DNA of 47,487 nt from an uncultured Alphaproteobacteria bacterium. Lineage in GTDB: Bacteria; Pseudomonadota; Alphaproteobacteria; Rhodobacterales; Rhodobacteraceae. Positions 17,606-29,050 of this stretch are shown piece after piece; position 1 is the first letter of the stretch, and every line of letters begins with the position of its first letter. The stretch spans positions 1 to 47,487 of the forward strand of contig CACNDI010000018.1 in assembly GCA_902619165.1 (NCBI GenBank), given 5' to 3'. The translations under genes and the position numbers were made by a program. The notes under the pieces were generated by a model. That model ran no database searches and was not told the origin of the DNA. It was given only the letters and a program-made list of their open reading frames with translations.

Positions 17606-18895
17606 TTGCTTAAAGAAAAAGACAAAGTATTTCCAAATATTCATGGTTTTAGTGATCGTTCTTTGAAGGGAGTTATGGCGCGTGGTGGCTGGGTAGATAC
17701 GAAAACTATAATATCAAGAGGTCCCGACCATATAATAAAAACAATACAAGAATCAGGCTTAAGAGGTAGGGGAGGGGCTGGATTTCCTACAGGTTTAAAA
17801 TGGTCATTCATGCCAAAAAGTTCAGAGAAGCCGAAGTATTTGGTCATAAATGCAGACGAGTCTGAGCCTGGGACCTGCAAGGATAGGGAAATACTAAGAC
17901 ATGAGCCACATAGCCTCCTGGAAGGCTGTTTGCTAGCTGGAATAGCTATGGGGTGTTCCGCAGCGTATATTTATATACGAGGTGAGTATGTAAGAGAGAG
18001 AGAACAGCTTGAGGTCGCTATTTCAGAGGCTTATGATAAGGGGTTTCTAGGTAAAAATGCATGTAAATCTGGTATTACATTTGATGTCTACAGTCATCAT
18101 GGCGCTGGGGCGTACATATGTGGAGAAGAGACCGCTCTTTTAGAGTCGTTAGAGGGAAGGAAAGGTATGCCCCGAATGAAACCCCCGTTCCCAGCAGGTT
18201 CAGGTCTCTATGGTTGTCCGACCACGGTAAACAATGTTGAGTCAATTGCTGTTGTTCCAACCATATTAAAAAGAGGAAGTAGCTGGTTTTCTAGCTTAGG
18301 TAGAAAAAATAACCATGGAACTAAGATTTTTGCAATATCTGGAAATGTCAATAGTCCTTGCGTTGTAGAGGAAGAAATGTCTATCTCTTTAAGGGATTTA
18401 ATTGATAAGCATTGTGGAGGCGTGACAGGTGGTTGGGATAATTTAAAAGCTGTAATTCCCGGTGGCGCCTCTGTACCTCTAATTCCTAAGTCAGTTTGTG
18501 ATGATGCTCTAATGGACTTCGATTGGCTCAAAGAACAACGCTCAGGACTTGGCACAGCAGCAGTTATTGTCATGGATCAGAGCGTCGATGTAATAAAAGC
18601 AATTTGGAGATTATCAAAATTTTATAAACATGAAAGCTGTGGTCAATGTACACCATGCAGAGAAGGCACAGGTTGGATGATGAGAATTATGGAGAGGCTT
18701 GTGAAGGGTCAAGCCTCTCTCGATGAGATAGATATGTTGATCGAGATTACCAAACAAGTTGAGGGCCATACTATTTGTGCACTTGGTGATGCAGCAGCTT
18801 GGCCAATACAGGGGTTAATAAGGCACTTTAGAGGTGAGGTTGAGGATAGAATAATGACGTATTCATCAAAAAAAGCAATTCAGGCAGCAGAGTAA
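17606..18895 (+). CDS. nuoF: NADH-quinone oxidoreductase subunit F
   Basis: 429 residues; the NADH-binding 51-kDa subunit with FMN and cluster N3. Flavin/NADH segments are [16 protein letters not shown] and [17 protein letters not shown]. The [4Fe-4S] ligands are in [13 protein letters not shown] and the later [13 protein letters not shown]. The start is TTG 17606, 2 bases after nuoE, preceded by AGGGG; homologues begin with a similar MLKDKDRIF-type sequence, supporting it. Confidence 0.99.
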   Translation: MLKEKDKVFPNIHGFSDRSLKGVMARGGWVDTKTIISRGPDHIIKTIQESGLRGRGGAGFPTGLKWSFMPKSSEKPKYLVINADESEPGTCKDREILRHEPHSLLEGCLLAGIAMGCSAAYIYIRGEYVREREQLEVAISEAYDKGFLGKNACKSGITFDVYSHHGAGAYICGEETALLESLEGRKGMPRMKPPFPAGSGLYGCPTTVNNVESIAVVPTILKRGSSWFSSLGRKNNHGTKIFAISGNVNSPCVVEEEMSISLRDLIDKHCGGVTGGWDNLKAVIPGGASVPLIPKSVCDDALMDFDWLKEQRSGLGTAAVIVMDQSVDVIKAIWRLSKFYKHESCGQCTPCREGTGWMMRIMERLVKGQASLDEIDMLIEITKQVEGHTICALGDAAAWPIQGLIRHFRGEVEDRIMTYSSKKAIQAAE

Positions 18896-18901
18896 ATCAA
18901 A

Positions 18902-20923
18902 ATGGTTAATAAAAAAGTTAAGATAAATGAAACAATTCACGACTTTGATGAAAACTTAACTATCATTCAGGCATGTGAGATATCAGGTATACAGATTCCT
19001 CGTTTTTGTTATCATGAAAGACTTTCGATAGCAGGCAATTGTAGAATGTGTTTAGTTGAGGTTGTGGGTGGTCCACCTAAGCCTACAGCTTCCTGTGCAA
19101 TGCAACTTAAAGATTTGAGGCCTGGGCCAAATGGAGAGCCGCCTCAAGTTCTAACAAATTCTGAAATGGTTGAAAACGCACGAAAAGGGGTTATGGAGTT
19201 TCTCTTAATTAATCATCCGTTGGATTGCCCGATCTGTGATCAGGGCGGCGAGTGTGACCTTCAGGACCAAGCGATGTCTTTTGGGTTAGGTAAATCTAGA
19301 TACACTGAAGATAAAAGAACAGTGGAAGATTATGATCTTGGTCCTTTAGTAGAAACACATATGACCCGATGTATATCCTGTACACGTTGTGTTAGGTTTA
19401 CAACGGAAGTTGCTGGAATTGATCAAATGGGGCAGACAGGTAGAGGAGAAGACTCAGAAATTGTAACCTATCTCAGTAATACTTTAGATAGCGAATTACA
19501 AGGAAATATTATCGATCTTTGCCCTGTTGGTGCATTAACGTCTAAACCATATGCTTTCACAGCACGGCCTTGGGAATTACAGAAAACAGAAACTATAGAT
19601 GTAATGGATGGGACCGGTTGTAATATCAGGGTAGACTCAAAAGGAAATAGGGTTATGAGGATAACGCCGAGAGAAAATCACCTTGTTAATGAAGAGTGGA
19701 TATCAGATAAAAGTAGGTTTGTCTGGGATGGCATAAGGGTTCAACGATTAGATACGCCATTTAAAAAAGTTGAAGGTAATTTAATACCAACAAGTTGGGA
19801 AGATGCGTTGTCAATAGCATCTGAGACAATGCGATGTGGTAATACTTCATTTGTTGCAGGAGACCTAGTAAGTGTAGAAACTCTATATACTGCCACCAAA
19901 TTAAGTGAGTATCTGGGGGGCACAAAAGTTCTGGGAGATTTAGATACATCTGGCCCCTTAAATGGAAGATCTTTTTACGTGGGCAACGGAAAAATAGAAG
20001 ATTTAGACAAAACAAAGAACATTATTCTACTCGGTACTAATCCTAGAAAAGAGGCTTCCGTTGTAAATGCAAGAATTCGGAAAGCTTGGATAAATGGTGC
20101 AAATGTATATCGGTTGGGTGTTAAAGAAACTTTAACTTACGATGTTAACGAGCTCGGAAACACTTTTTTCGATTTACAGATATTTTTAGATAAAATGGGT
20201 TCAAAAAAATCTTTTTGGACTGATACGATCTTTTTAGTTGGGTATAGTTTCTTAAACAATAGATCAGCTGATGTTGCTTTGAACACAGTAAGATCATACG
20301 TGGAAAAATTTAAATCAAAATTCCTCATAATTCATCCAAATGCAAGTGCGGTGGGATCATTAGATTTAGGTTTTGAAACCGATGTAAAAGTAAAACAGAA
20401 TGTAATGAAGGAAACGAAGACAATTTACAATTTAGGTTGTGATACATTAGAGGTAGGTAAAGGATCGTTCGTAATTTATCAGGGCAGTCATGGAGATAAA
20501 GGCGCAGGTTCGGCAGACCTAATTCTTCCTTCTGCTTGTTATTTAGAAGAAGATGGTATTTTTGTGAACACGGAGGGAAGAATACAATACGCAAGAAAAG
20601 CTATTCAACCCCCAGGAAAAGCTAAGGAAAATTGGAGAATACTTCGAGCAATATCGGAAAAGTTAGGGTACATTCCAAACTGGCAAGACCTCAATGGGTT
20701 GAGAGGTGCTCTATTTGACGACTTTCCCTTAATTTCAGAGCCAGGTAAAATCATTATGGTGCCTTGGGAAACTGCTGAAAAGCAAAAGAAATTAGGTTCA
20801 AAAGTACCGTTAAAAGCTTATATCAAGGATTACTATCTGTCTAATTGCATTTGTAGAGCAAGTAAAACGATGGGCAATCTAGCGAGAGCAAGGAACTCTC
20901 TAAACCTTAAAAAGGCTAGTTAA
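18902..20923 (+). CDS. nuoG: NADH-quinone oxidoreductase subunit G
   Basis: 673 residues, the 75-kDa iron-sulfur subunit. The N-terminal [2Fe-2S] ligands are Cys36, Cys47, Cys50 and Cys65 (C-x10-C-x2-C-x14-C). HPLDCPICDQGGECDLQDQ and TRCISCTRCVRF supply further [4Fe-4S] cluster ligands. The remaining ~450 residues are the molybdopterin-oxidoreductase-like domain, without cofactor in complex I. Length is normal for alphaproteobacteria and shorter than in E. coli. Confidence 0.99.
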   Translation: MVNKKVKINETIHDFDENLTIIQACEISGIQIPRFCYHERLSIAGNCRMCLVEVVGGPPKPTASCAMQLKDLRPGPNGEPPQVLTNSEMVENARKGVMEFLLINHPLDCPICDQGGECDLQDQAMSFGLGKSRYTEDKRTVEDYDLGPLVETHMTRCISCTRCVRFTTEVAGIDQMGQTGRGEDSEIVTYLSNTLDSELQGNIIDLCPVGALTSKPYAFTARPWELQKTETIDVMDGTGCNIRVDSKGNRVMRITPRENHLVNEEWISDKSRFVWDGIRVQRLDTPFKKVEGNLIPTSWEDALSIASETMRCGNTSFVAGDLVSVETLYTATKLSEYLGGTKVLGDLDTSGPLNGRSFYVGNGKIEDLDKTKNIILLGTNPRKEASVVNARIRKAWINGANVYRLGVKETLTYDVNELGNTFFDLQIFLDKMGSKKSFWTDTIFLVGYSFLNNRSADVALNTVRSYVEKFKSKFLIIHPNASAVGSLDLGFETDVKVKQNVMKETKTIYNLGCDTLEVGKGSFVIYQGSHGDKGAGSADLILPSACYLEEDGIFVNTEGRIQYARKAIQPPGKAKENWRILRAISEKLGYIPNWQDLNGLRGALFDDFPLISEPGKIIMVPWETAEKQKKLGSKVPLKAYIKDYYLSNCICRASKTMGNLARARNSLNLKKAS

Positions 20924-21940
20924 ATGCCTTTTTTTGAAACAAATATTGGTATTTTAGTCATAGTTGTAGGTCAATGTTTTCTGGTGTTGTTATGTGTGTT
21001 GGCAAGTTTAGCTTTTATCATGTATGGGGAAAGAAAAGTTTGGGGCCTTTTGCAGCTGAGAAGAGGACCAAATGTCGTTGGGCCTTTTGGCATATTACAA
21101 AGTTTTGCTGATTTATTAAAACATGTGTTTAAAGAAATAATCGTTCCTACTGAATCTGACAAAGTAGTTTTTTTCTTAGCTCCTCTAATAAGTTTTGTAT
21201 TGGCGCTTATAGCATGGGTAGTTGTCCCTTTTGATAATGGTTGGGTGGTTTCAAATATTAATATTGGGATCTTATATTTGTTTGCAGTCTCCAGTTTAGA
21301 AGTCTATGGGGTTATTATGGGAGGCTGGGCATCAAATTCCAAGTACCCGTTTTTAGGAAGTCTGAGATCAGCATCTCAAATGATATCATATGAAGTCTCC
21401 ATTGGCTTCATAATTATCGGAGTTATTATTTCAGCTGGATCCCTTAATTTGACCGAAATTGTTCTGGCTCAGAAAGGTGATTACGGAATGTTAAATTGGT
21501 TTTGGGTTCCACATTTTCCGATGGTTTTCTTTTTTCTTGTGTCAGCTTTAGCTGAAACGAATAGGCCGCCATTTGATTTGCCAGAAGCCGAAGCGGAACT
21601 TGTTGCAGGATATCAAGTTGAATATACTTCAACCCCTTATCTGCTTTTTATGATTGGTGAACTGAGCGCAGTATTATTGATGACTGCGTTGATTACAATC
21701 CTTTTTTTTGGAGGATGGCTGTCACCAGTACCCTTTTTGCCCGATGGATTTTTCTGGATGCTTAGCAAAATGTTGTTGTTTTTTTTCGTCTTTTCTTTAA
21801 TTAAAGGCCTTGTTCCAAGATACAGGTATGATCAGTTAATGAGACTAGGTTGGAAAGTTATGCTCCCAGTTTCACTTGGATGGGTAGTTTTTGTGTCTTT
21901 TATGGCTCATTTTAAACTTTTGAATTACGCTAGGTGGTAA
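20924..21940 (+). CDS. nuoH: NADH-quinone oxidoreductase subunit H
   Basis: 338 residues, eight predicted transmembrane helices; the membrane subunit that forms the quinone-entry chamber with NuoB and NuoD. Signatures include [20 protein letters not shown] and the acidic loop [20 protein letters not shown], which couples quinone reduction to proton pumping. ATG immediately follows the nuoG stop codon. Confidence 0.99.
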   Translation: MPFFETNIGILVIVVGQCFLVLLCVLASLAFIMYGERKVWGLLQLRRGPNVVGPFGILQSFADLLKHVFKEIIVPTESDKVVFFLAPLISFVLALIAWVVVPFDNGWVVSNINIGILYLFAVSSLEVYGVIMGGWASNSKYPFLGSLRSASQMISYEVSIGFIIIGVIISAGSLNLTEIVLAQKGDYGMLNWFWVPHFPMVFFFLVSALAETNRPPFDLPEAEAELVAGYQVEYTSTPYLLFMIGELSAVLLMTALITILFFGGWLSPVPFLPDGFFWMLSKMLLFFFVFSLIKGLVPRYRYDQLMRLGWKVMLPVSLGWVVFVSFMAHFKLLNYARW

Positions 21941-21946
21941 CTTCTT

Positions 21947-22438
21947 ATGAAGTATAATTTAAAAATTTTTTTAAAATACATACTTTGGCTAGACTTTTTT
22001 AAGGCATCAGGTCTTGCTTTTAAATATTTTTTCAAAAAGAAGGCCACGATAAATTATCCGTACGAAAAGGGGCGTATTTCACCCAGGTTTCGAGGTGAGC
22101 ATGCTCTCAGAAGATATGCTAACGGAGAAGAAAGGTGCATAGCGTGTAAATTATGTGAGGCTATATGTCCAGCGCAGGCAATAGTTATTGATGCCGAAGT
22201 AAGAGAAGATGGATCAAGAAAAACTACACGATACGATATTGATATGACTAAATGTATTTATTGTGGTTTTTGTCAAGAAGCTTGCCCAGTTGACGCTATA
22301 GTAGAGGGTCCAAACTTTGAGTTTGCTACTGAGACACGAGAAGAACTCTTTTACACTAAGGAAAAATTGTTAGAAAATGGAGATAAATGGGAAAATGCAA
22401 TATCCGAGAACATTAAGCTTGATGCGCCCTATAAATGA
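21947..22438 (+). CDS. nuoI: NADH-quinone oxidoreductase subunit I
   Basis: 163 residues with two ferredoxin-type [4Fe-4S] motifs, [16 protein letters not shown] and [16 protein letters not shown], which hold clusters N6a and N6b and pass electrons to N2. The N-terminal ~35 residues are amphipathic and anchor it to the membrane arm. [20 protein letters not shown] before the first cluster is typical for alphaproteobacteria and mitochondria (TYKY). Confidence 0.99.
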   Translation: MKYNLKIFLKYILWLDFFKASGLAFKYFFKKKATINYPYEKGRISPRFRGEHALRRYANGEERCIACKLCEAICPAQAIVIDAEVREDGSRKTTRYDIDMTKCIYCGFCQEACPVDAIVEGPNFEFATETREELFYTKEKLLENGDKWENAISENIKLDAPYK

Positions 22439-22451
22439 TTGAGGTTGATAA

Positions 22452-23057
22452 TTGATAGCTCTATATTTCTTTTATTTCTTTGCTTTCACTGCAATTTTGT
22501 CATCCTTTCTTGTCATATTTGCTAATAACCCTGTTCATTCTGTCCTGTGGCTTATTTTGACTTTTTTCTCGGTGGCAGGTTTTTTTATTCTTGTAGGGGC
22601 AGAATTTTTAGCCTTGCTTCTTATGATTGTTTATGTTGGTGCACTTGCTGTCTTATTTCTTTTTGTAGTAATGATGCTAAACATCAATTTCGCTGGATTA
22701 AGAAGTGGTGTTGCACAATACCTGCCTTTTGGAATTTTAATTGGATTAGTTATTTTTATTGAATTAATCCTGGCATTTGTCCCTTGGGATTTCAAGGAAC
22801 AGACAATTAATAATCTAAGTTCCCCAATAAACCTATCTGAAGCAAATACAGTAGCACTAGGAAAGGTCGTGTATACCGATTATTTTTTCCTTTTCCAGTG
22901 TGCAGGGATTATTTTGTTGATTGCGATGATTGGTTCTATTGTGCTCACATTGAGATCCCGGCCTGATGTTAAAAGACAAAATATTACTGAACAAATATTT
23001 AGGAATCCCAATTCCTCAATCGAGGTTAAAGATATTAATCCAGGTGAGGGTATATGA
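22452..23057 (+). CDS. nuoJ: NADH-quinone oxidoreductase subunit J
   Basis: 201 residues with five predicted membrane helices; the ND6-type subunit of the membrane arm. [20 protein letters not shown] and [20 protein letters not shown] are the conserved second and third helices, the latter containing the pi-bulge region. The start is TTG 22452, following GAGG at 22441-22444; no ATG is available before the first helix. It overlaps nuoK by 4 bases. Confidence 0.97.
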   Translation: MIALYFFYFFAFTAILSSFLVIFANNPVHSVLWLILTFFSVAGFFILVGAEFLALLLMIVYVGALAVLFLFVVMMLNINFAGLRSGVAQYLPFGILIGLVIFIELILAFVPWDFKEQTINNLSSPINLSEANTVALGKVVYTDYFFLFQCAGIILLIAMIGSIVLTLRSRPDVKRQNITEQIFRNPNSSIEVKDINPGEGI

Positions 23058-23362
23058 TAATTCCAATTGAACATTTCCTTATTGTTTCTGCCTCTCTATT
23101 TGTAATCGGTGTTTTTGGAATTTTTCTTAATAGAAAAAATGTAATAATCATTCTCATGTCTATAGAGCTCATTCTAGCATCTGTGAATATTAATTTTGTT
23201 GTTTTTTCTTCATATCTTGGAGATTTGGTAGGACAAGTTTTTGCTATGTTTATTTTGACTGTAGCTGCAGCGGAGGCGGCAATCGGTCTCGCAATACTTG
23301 TTTGCTTTTATAGACTTCGGAATTCAATTTTTATTGAAGATGCGAATACGATGAAGGGATAA
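23054..23362 (+). CDS. nuoK: NADH-quinone oxidoreductase subunit K
   Basis: 102 residues, three transmembrane helices, ND4L type. The conserved membrane glutamates needed for proton translocation are in the helix [18 protein letters not shown] and in [17 protein letters not shown]. The ATGA overlap with nuoJ indicates coupled translation. Confidence 0.98.
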   Translation: MIIPIEHFLIVSASLFVIGVFGIFLNRKNVIIILMSIELILASVNINFVVFSSYLGDLVGQVFAMFILTVAAAEAAIGLAILVCFYRLRNSIFIEDANTMKG

Positions 23363-23365
23363 ATT

Positions 23366-25339
23366 TTGATTGAATTTTTAGTTTTCGGGCCTCTCATAGG
23401 TTCTTTAATTGCAGGATTTATGCACCGTTCTATAGGTGAAAATAGTGCGACGATTTTAGCTACATTCATAGTTGTGTTAGGAGCTTTTATCAGTTGGTTT
23501 GTTTTCCTCGATATAGTGCCAGTGGAGAATGGCGCTATTGTGGTTTTTGATTGGATAATATCTGGTTCATTAAACTCCCAATGGGCTCTAAAAGTTGATA
23601 GTTTAGTAAAGGTGATGTTGGTGGTCGTTCTAACTGTCTCCTCTTTAGTACATTTGTATTCTTTGGGATACATGCGCAACGATCACAATTGGAATTCTGG
23701 GGAAAAGTACAAGGCTAGATTTTTCTCTTATTTATCATTTTTTACCTTTGCTATGTTGGTTCTTGTTAGTGCTGACAACTTATTACAGTTGTTTTTTGGT
23801 TGGGAAGGGGTTGGAGTAGCATCATATCTATTAATTGGCTTTTATTTTAAAAAACCGAGTGCAAATAATGCAGCAATGAAAGCATTTATTGTGAACAGAG
23901 TTGGAGATTTTGGTTTTTTAATTGGTATATTTCTCATATTTTTATATTCCGGGACTATAAATTTCTTCGAGATTTTTAGTTTTTTTTCTGATGATAATCA
24001 AATTGATTTGTTAGGTTTTAAAGTTGAAGAGGTAATATGCTTTTTTCTCTTTATCGGTGCAATGGGTAAGTCGGCTCAAATTTTTTTGCATACATGGTTG
24101 CCAGATGCAATGGAAGGTCCTACACCAGTCTCTGCGCTCATCCATGCAGCTACTATGGTTACCGCGGGCGTATTTCTGACGTGTAGATTTTCTCCCCTTT
24201 TTGAATCTGCACCTCAAGTATCGACTATAGTTTTGCTGGTGGGTGTTTTAACAGCTTTATTTGCAGCTACCACAGCATTAGTACAAAATGACATAAAAAG
24301 AATAATTGCATATTCAACCTGTTCTCAGCTGGGTTACATGTTTGCTGCTGTTGGGGCTGGTTTCTACCAAGCTGCCATGTTCCATCTTTTCACCCACGCA
24401 TTTTTTAAGGCTTTATTGTTTCTTGGAGCTGGCTCAGTGATACACGCTATGCACCATGAGCAGGATGTACGACGCTTTGGAGGATTGCGAGCAAAGTTGC
24501 CAGTTACATTTTTTGCGATGACGATTGGTACTTTAGCCATAACAGGTGTTGGCATTCCTCTAAGTTACTATGTTTTAGGTTTTAACTTTGGACTATCAGG
24601 CTTTGTATCTAAAGATATCATTATAGAAGGTGTTTTTGCCTCAAAAAATAGCTATTCCTATCACGCTTTCGTTTTTTTAATTTTTTCTGCCCTCTTAACC
24701 AGCTTCTATAGTTGGAGGTTGGTATTTTTAACTTTTTTTGGCTCATTTAGAGGAAAAGTAGATGACTTCAATCATTGTCATGAGCCCGAAAAGACAATGC
24801 TAATACCCTTGGTTCTTTTGTCTCTGGGCGCAGTTTTCTTTGGTTCATTTTTTGAATTTGATTTTACAAGCGCAAAATACCAAATTTTTTCAGATTCTAT
24901 CTTTTTATCAAAAGAAAATACAATTCTAAAAGACTTTCACTATGTTCCTGTAATGGTGAAATTAGCACCTTTTTTTGCGATGCTTATCGGTCTGTCGTTA
25001 GCGATCTATTTTTATATAATAAACCCCAATGTTCCAAGGGCATTGGCAAATCAGCAGCCTATTTTATATAAGTTTTTTCTTAATAAGTGGTATTTCGATG
25101 AACTGTATAACATTATATTTGTTGGCTCAGCCAAAAAGGTGGGCAATTTTTTCTGGAAAATAGGAGATGTAAAAGTCATTAATGGGTCGATTCATGGTAT
25201 AGGATTGTTCATTATACCATACCTTGTAACCGTCGCCAGCAGACTGCAGTCTGGCTTTGTTTTCCATTATGCGCTTGTCATGATTATCGGCTTCACTGCC
25301 ATAATGTCATTTTTTATAATCTCTTTTTACAGTTTATAA
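23366..25339 (+). CDS. nuoL: NADH-quinone oxidoreductase subunit L
   Basis: 657 residues; the distal antiporter-like proton pump of the membrane arm (ND5 type), with about 15-16 transmembrane helices including the long lateral helix near the C-terminus. Conserved segments are [19 protein letters not shown] (key glutamate), [20 protein letters not shown] and [20 protein letters not shown] (lysine channel residues). The start is TTG 23366 with GAAGGG 8-9 bases upstream. The stop codon abuts the nuoM ATG. Confidence 0.98.
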   Translation: MIEFLVFGPLIGSLIAGFMHRSIGENSATILATFIVVLGAFISWFVFLDIVPVENGAIVVFDWIISGSLNSQWALKVDSLVKVMLVVVLTVSSLVHLYSLGYMRNDHNWNSGEKYKARFFSYLSFFTFAMLVLVSADNLLQLFFGWEGVGVASYLLIGFYFKKPSANNAAMKAFIVNRVGDFGFLIGIFLIFLYSGTINFFEIFSFFSDDNQIDLLGFKVEEVICFFLFIGAMGKSAQIFLHTWLPDAMEGPTPVSALIHAATMVTAGVFLTCRFSPLFESAPQVSTIVLLVGVLTALFAATTALVQNDIKRIIAYSTCSQLGYMFAAVGAGFYQAAMFHLFTHAFFKALLFLGAGSVIHAMHHEQDVRRFGGLRAKLPVTFFAMTIGTLAITGVGIPLSYYVLGFNFGLSGFVSKDIIIEGVFASKNSYSYHAFVFLIFSALLTSFYSWRLVFLTFFGSFRGKVDDFNHCHEPEKTMLIPLVLLSLGAVFFGSFFEFDFTSAKYQIFSDSIFLSKENTILKDFHYVPVMVKLAPFFAMLIGLSLAIYFYIINPNVPRALANQQPILYKFFLNKWYFDELYNIIFVGSAKKVGNFFWKIGDVKVINGSIHGIGLFIIPYLVTVASRLQSGFVFHYALVMIIGFTAIMSFFIISFYSL

Positions 25340-26836
25340 ATGGACTATATCTTATCCCTTATTACTTTTTTGCCATTGCTTGGAGCACTCATCGTAGGAT
25401 TATTTGTTCCAGGCTCAGATACCCAGTCATCTGAAAATGCAAAAAGAGTAAGTTTTGTAACTTCAATTATAGTATTCCTTTTAAGTTTAGTGATGTTTAG
25501 TGAGTTTGATAAAAATTCCTCGGACTTTCAGTTTGTTGAAGAATTTCTATGGCTTGGCTTTTTTAATTATAAACTTGGCGTAGACGGAATTTCAGTGATA
25601 TTAATTTTGTTAACAACTGGTATGATGCCATTGGTTTTTCTATCTAGTTGGACAACGAGTAAAAGAGTCAAAGAATATTTAATTTCTTTTTTAATCTTGG
25701 AAACATTGATGGTCGGTGTTTTCGTTTCTTTGGATATTTTCCTATTTTATGTTTTTTTTGAAGCTGGTTTAATCCCGATGTTTCTCATTATTGGTATATG
25801 GGGTGGTCAGGAGCGAGTTTTCGCATCATTTAAATTCTTTCTATATACTCTTTTAGGATCAATTTTGATGCTTGTTGCAATGATTATCATGTGGGATCTA
25901 TCTGGAACAACTGATATTACAAAGCTTTTAAATTATGAATTTGAAAGTGAACCATTCTATATCTTAGGGGTTTATATTCCCTCAGGGATACAAACTCTTT
26001 TATGGTTGGGATTTTTTGCTTCTTTTGCGGTAAAGCTTCCAATGTTTCCAGTGCATACGTGGCTACCTGATGCCCACGTACAGGCTCCGACTGGTGGGTC
26101 AGTATTATTAGCTGCTATATTGCTTAAGATGGGGGGGTATGGTTTTATTAGGTTTAGTATTCCAATGTTCTATGATGCATCTTTATACTTTCAGAGCTTT
26201 ATTTTTATTCTTTCTATAATTGCTATAATTTATACATCTCTGGTGGCATTGGTTCAAACAGATATGAAAAAATTGATTGCTTATTCTTCAGTAGCTCATA
26301 TGGGTTTTGTAACCCTTGGTCTGTTCTCATTAAACCAACAGGGGATCGACGGTGCCATATTCCAAATGGTTAGTCATGGATTTATTTCCGCTGCTTTATT
26401 TCTTATTGTGGGTGTAGTGTATGAAAGAACGAGTACAAGAGAAATCCTAGCTTTTGGTGGCCTAATAAGAAGAATGCCAAATTATGCAATGGTGTTTATG
26501 GTTCTGACTTTAGCTAATGTTGGACTTCCAGGAACATCGGGTTTTATAGGCGAATTTCTTTCGCTTGTTGGTGTTTTTCAGGTTGCGCCCCTCTACGCAT
26601 TCTTTGGTGCCCTTGGAGTGGTACTATCCGCCTGCTATGGTCTTCTGTTATATAAAAAGGTCATATTAGGAGAACTTATAAAAGAAAATTTAAAAAGAAT
26701 AAATGATATCTCTTTTAGAGAAAAATTTTGCCTTTACCCTCTAGTTTTGTTAATCATATTTTTTGGAATTTATCCGAAACCTATTATAGAAACCTACAGT
26801 GTAACAGTTGCTAACTACTTACAAATCTTGAATTGA
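25340..26836 (+). CDS. nuoM: NADH-quinone oxidoreductase subunit M
   Basis: 498 residues, ND4-type antiporter-like subunit with about 14 helices. The conserved glutamate is in [20 protein letters not shown], the central lysine region in [20 protein letters not shown], and a further channel lysine in [18 protein letters not shown]. No spacing from nuoL. Confidence 0.99.
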   Translation: MDYILSLITFLPLLGALIVGLFVPGSDTQSSENAKRVSFVTSIIVFLLSLVMFSEFDKNSSDFQFVEEFLWLGFFNYKLGVDGISVILILLTTGMMPLVFLSSWTTSKRVKEYLISFLILETLMVGVFVSLDIFLFYVFFEAGLIPMFLIIGIWGGQERVFASFKFFLYTLLGSILMLVAMIIMWDLSGTTDITKLLNYEFESEPFYILGVYIPSGIQTLLWLGFFASFAVKLPMFPVHTWLPDAHVQAPTGGSVLLAAILLKMGGYGFIRFSIPMFYDASLYFQSFIFILSIIAIIYTSLVALVQTDMKKLIAYSSVAHMGFVTLGLFSLNQQGIDGAIFQMVSHGFISAALFLIVGVVYERTSTREILAFGGLIRRMPNYAMVFMVLTLANVGLPGTSGFIGEFLSLVGVFQVAPLYAFFGALGVVLSACYGLLLYKKVILGELIKENLKRINDISFREKFCLYPLVLLIIFFGIYPKPIIETYSVTVANYLQILN

Positions 26837-26842
26837 CTCCCT

Positions 26843-28279
26843 ATGTCTGAGAACTTAACACATTTAATTCCCGAGTTGTTTTTGGTAATATTCAACTTGA
26901 GTTTTTTGTGTGTAATGCTTTTTGTCAAGTCATCTGCTATTTTGTTGAATTGCAACAAGTTAGCAGCTTTAGCATTAATAATAACTGCTGTGCTTGTTCA
27001 CTTTAATAGTATTGAAGCTAATCCCATTATTAACGGGTTTTATACCAGCAACGAATTCACCGCTTTTTTCAAAATTTTAATACTTTTTTTGTCATCTGTA
27101 ATCCTTTATTTAAGTGATGCTTATTTAAAAAAAAATGACTTATTAAAGTACGAGTTTCCAATTCTTATTAATTTTTCTGTTTTTGGAATGCTAGTTGTTA
27201 TTTCTTCAAACGATTTAATGACATTATACCTAGGTATAGAAATCCAGTCTCTTTCATTATATGTAATCGCTGCTTATCGAAGAGATAACTTGAAATCAAC
27301 AGAGGCTGGTTTGAAATACTTTATTCTGGGGGCTCTATCATCGGGGTTACTATTGTATGGTATTTCGCTAGTATATGGCACCACTGGGTCGACACAATTT
27401 CATACAATTTATTCAGCAATAATGTACACAGATAGAACGCTCGGCTTGCAAATCGGTATGGTATTTTTATTGTCGGCAATTGCTTTTAAATTTGCTGCCT
27501 TCCCTTTTCACATGTGGACACCTGATGTTTATGATGGGTCTCCAACTCCTGTAACAGCTTTTATGGCGATTGTTCCAAAATTAGCTATCGGTGCAATATT
27601 AGCTAAAGTTTTATTTGATGTTTTTGGAGGTATATCAGATAAGTGGCAGCTGGTACTTGTTTTTCTTTCTGGAGGTTCAATGATCATCGGCTCTTTTGGA
27701 GCTATCGCTCAGAGTAATATTAAAAGAATACTAGGATATTCCTCTATAGGTCATGTTGGGTTTGCATTAATGGGTTTGGCGGCGGTATCGCCAGAAGGAT
27801 TAAGTGGTTTTATAATTTATTTATTTCTTTATTCAATAATGATGTTAGGAATTTTTGCTTTTATATTAAACATGGAAAAAGATGGGGTGCTCGTCACCGA
27901 TATATATTTGTTAGCAAAGTATTCTGAAAAGAATCCTGCTATTTCATTTGCCTTATCTTTAATTCTATTTTCTCTTGCGGGAATTCCACCGTTGGCTGGA
28001 TTTATTTGTAAACTTTATGTAATGATGGCAATAATCAATTCGGGCCTTGTGTATCTTGCATTGGTTGGAGCAATTGTCTCGGTGATTGGAGCATTTTATT
28101 ATTTAAGAATTGTTTATATTATTTATTTTTCGGAGTCTGACGATAAGATCGATGCAAATATACCCGTTGGACATTTATTTATTCTTTTTCTCTCTTCAAC
28201 CGCAATTGTTGTTGGTACTTATAATTTGCTAGGCATTGAGCCCTTGACGCGTGCAGCTGCAGAAAGCTTGCTTTATTAA
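26843..28279 (+). CDS. nuoN: NADH-quinone oxidoreductase subunit N
   Basis: 478 residues, ND2-type antiporter-like subunit with about 14 helices. MTLYLGIEIQSLSLYVIAAY holds the conserved glutamate, FKFAAFPFHMWTPDVYDGSP the central lysine, and SNIKRILGYSSIGHVGFALM the third channel segment. It is the last nuo gene; birA follows 9 bases after and is probably in the same transcript. Confidence 0.99.
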   Translation: MSENLTHLIPELFLVIFNLSFLCVMLFVKSSAILLNCNKLAALALIITAVLVHFNSIEANPIINGFYTSNEFTAFFKILILFLSSVILYLSDAYLKKNDLLKYEFPILINFSVFGMLVVISSNDLMTLYLGIEIQSLSLYVIAAYRRDNLKSTEAGLKYFILGALSSGLLLYGISLVYGTTGSTQFHTIYSAIMYTDRTLGLQIGMVFLLSAIAFKFAAFPFHMWTPDVYDGSPTPVTAFMAIVPKLAIGAILAKVLFDVFGGISDKWQLVLVFLSGGSMIIGSFGAIAQSNIKRILGYSSIGHVGFALMGLAAVSPEGLSGFIIYLFLYSIMMLGIFAFILNMEKDGVLVTDIYLLAKYSEKNPAISFALSLILFSLAGIPPLAGFICKLYVMMAIINSGLVYLALVGAIVSVIGAFYYLRIVYIIYFSESDDKIDANIPVGHLFILFLSSTAIVVGTYNLLGIEPLTRAAAESLLY

Positions 28280-28288
28280 GAGTATATT

Positions 28289-29047
28289 ATGAACCATTTT
28301 TTAAATAGTGATGTAATCTGGCTGGAATCTGTTGATAGTACAAATGAAGAAATTAAGAGAAGAGTTGATGAAATTTCAAAACCTACTTGGATAATCGCTA
28401 ATAAGCAAAGTAAAGGTAAAGGAAGAAACGGAAATGCATGGTTCAGTGATAAAGGAAATTTTTTTGGATCGGTGATATTTTTTCCAACTGTTGAACATAA
28501 GCTTTTCCATCTTTATGGTTTTTTTGTGGGAGTTGCCCTTTACAACACTGTACGACAGTTTGTTGCCAACAATGTTGATATACAGTTAAAGTGGCCAAAT
28601 GATCTTATGATTGAAAATTGCAAGGTTGCAGGTATTTTGCTTGAAAGTGTTAAGGGGTATAACAACACTAGAGATGCGCTAATAGCTGGCGTAGGTGTAA
28701 ATTTGAATTCAAATCCAAGATTAAGATCGAATGCAAAAAAATGGTATAACACTCAATGTCTTAAATACTTTACTGATAAAAGTATTGATCAGTCAATTTT
28801 TTTTAATAAATTTAATAATCAATTAATTGATTTAGGATCAAATTTTACTGAAGAAAATATATCTTCAATTTTATGGCTTTGGCAAGCTAGGAGCTACGAT
28901 AAGGGATCGAAGATTCATGTTTCTGATAGCAACGGTGAAATAAATACTGGAACCTTTCTTGGAATAGATGAGATTGGTGGATTAATATTTGGTGAGAACA
29001 ATGGTGTTAAAAAAATATATTCAGGAGATGTTTACTTTGGGAGTTGA
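28289..29047 (+). CDS. birA: Biotin--[acetyl-CoA-carboxylase] ligase, catalytic-domain form
   Basis: 252 residues. Activates biotin with ATP and attaches it to the biotin carboxyl carrier lysine. The biotinyl-AMP loop is SKGKGRNGNAWFSDKGNFF, and the active-site lysine is in KWPNDLMIENCKVAGILLE. The N-terminal DNA-binding domain of E. coli BirA is absent, so it should not be a repressor. The C-terminal SH3-like part ends in VKKIYSGDVYFGS. Position directly after nuoN and before coaX is conserved in alphaproteobacteria. Confidence 0.97.
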   Translation: MNHFLNSDVIWLESVDSTNEEIKRRVDEISKPTWIIANKQSKGKGRNGNAWFSDKGNFFGSVIFFPTVEHKLFHLYGFFVGVALYNTVRQFVANNVDIQLKWPNDLMIENCKVAGILLESVKGYNNTRDALIAGVGVNLNSNPRLRSNAKKWYNTQCLKYFTDKSIDQSIFFNKFNNQLIDLGSNFTEENISSILWLWQARSYDKGSKIHVSDSNGEINTGTFLGIDEIGGLIFGENNGVKKIYSGDVYFGS

Positions 29048-29050
29048 GTT

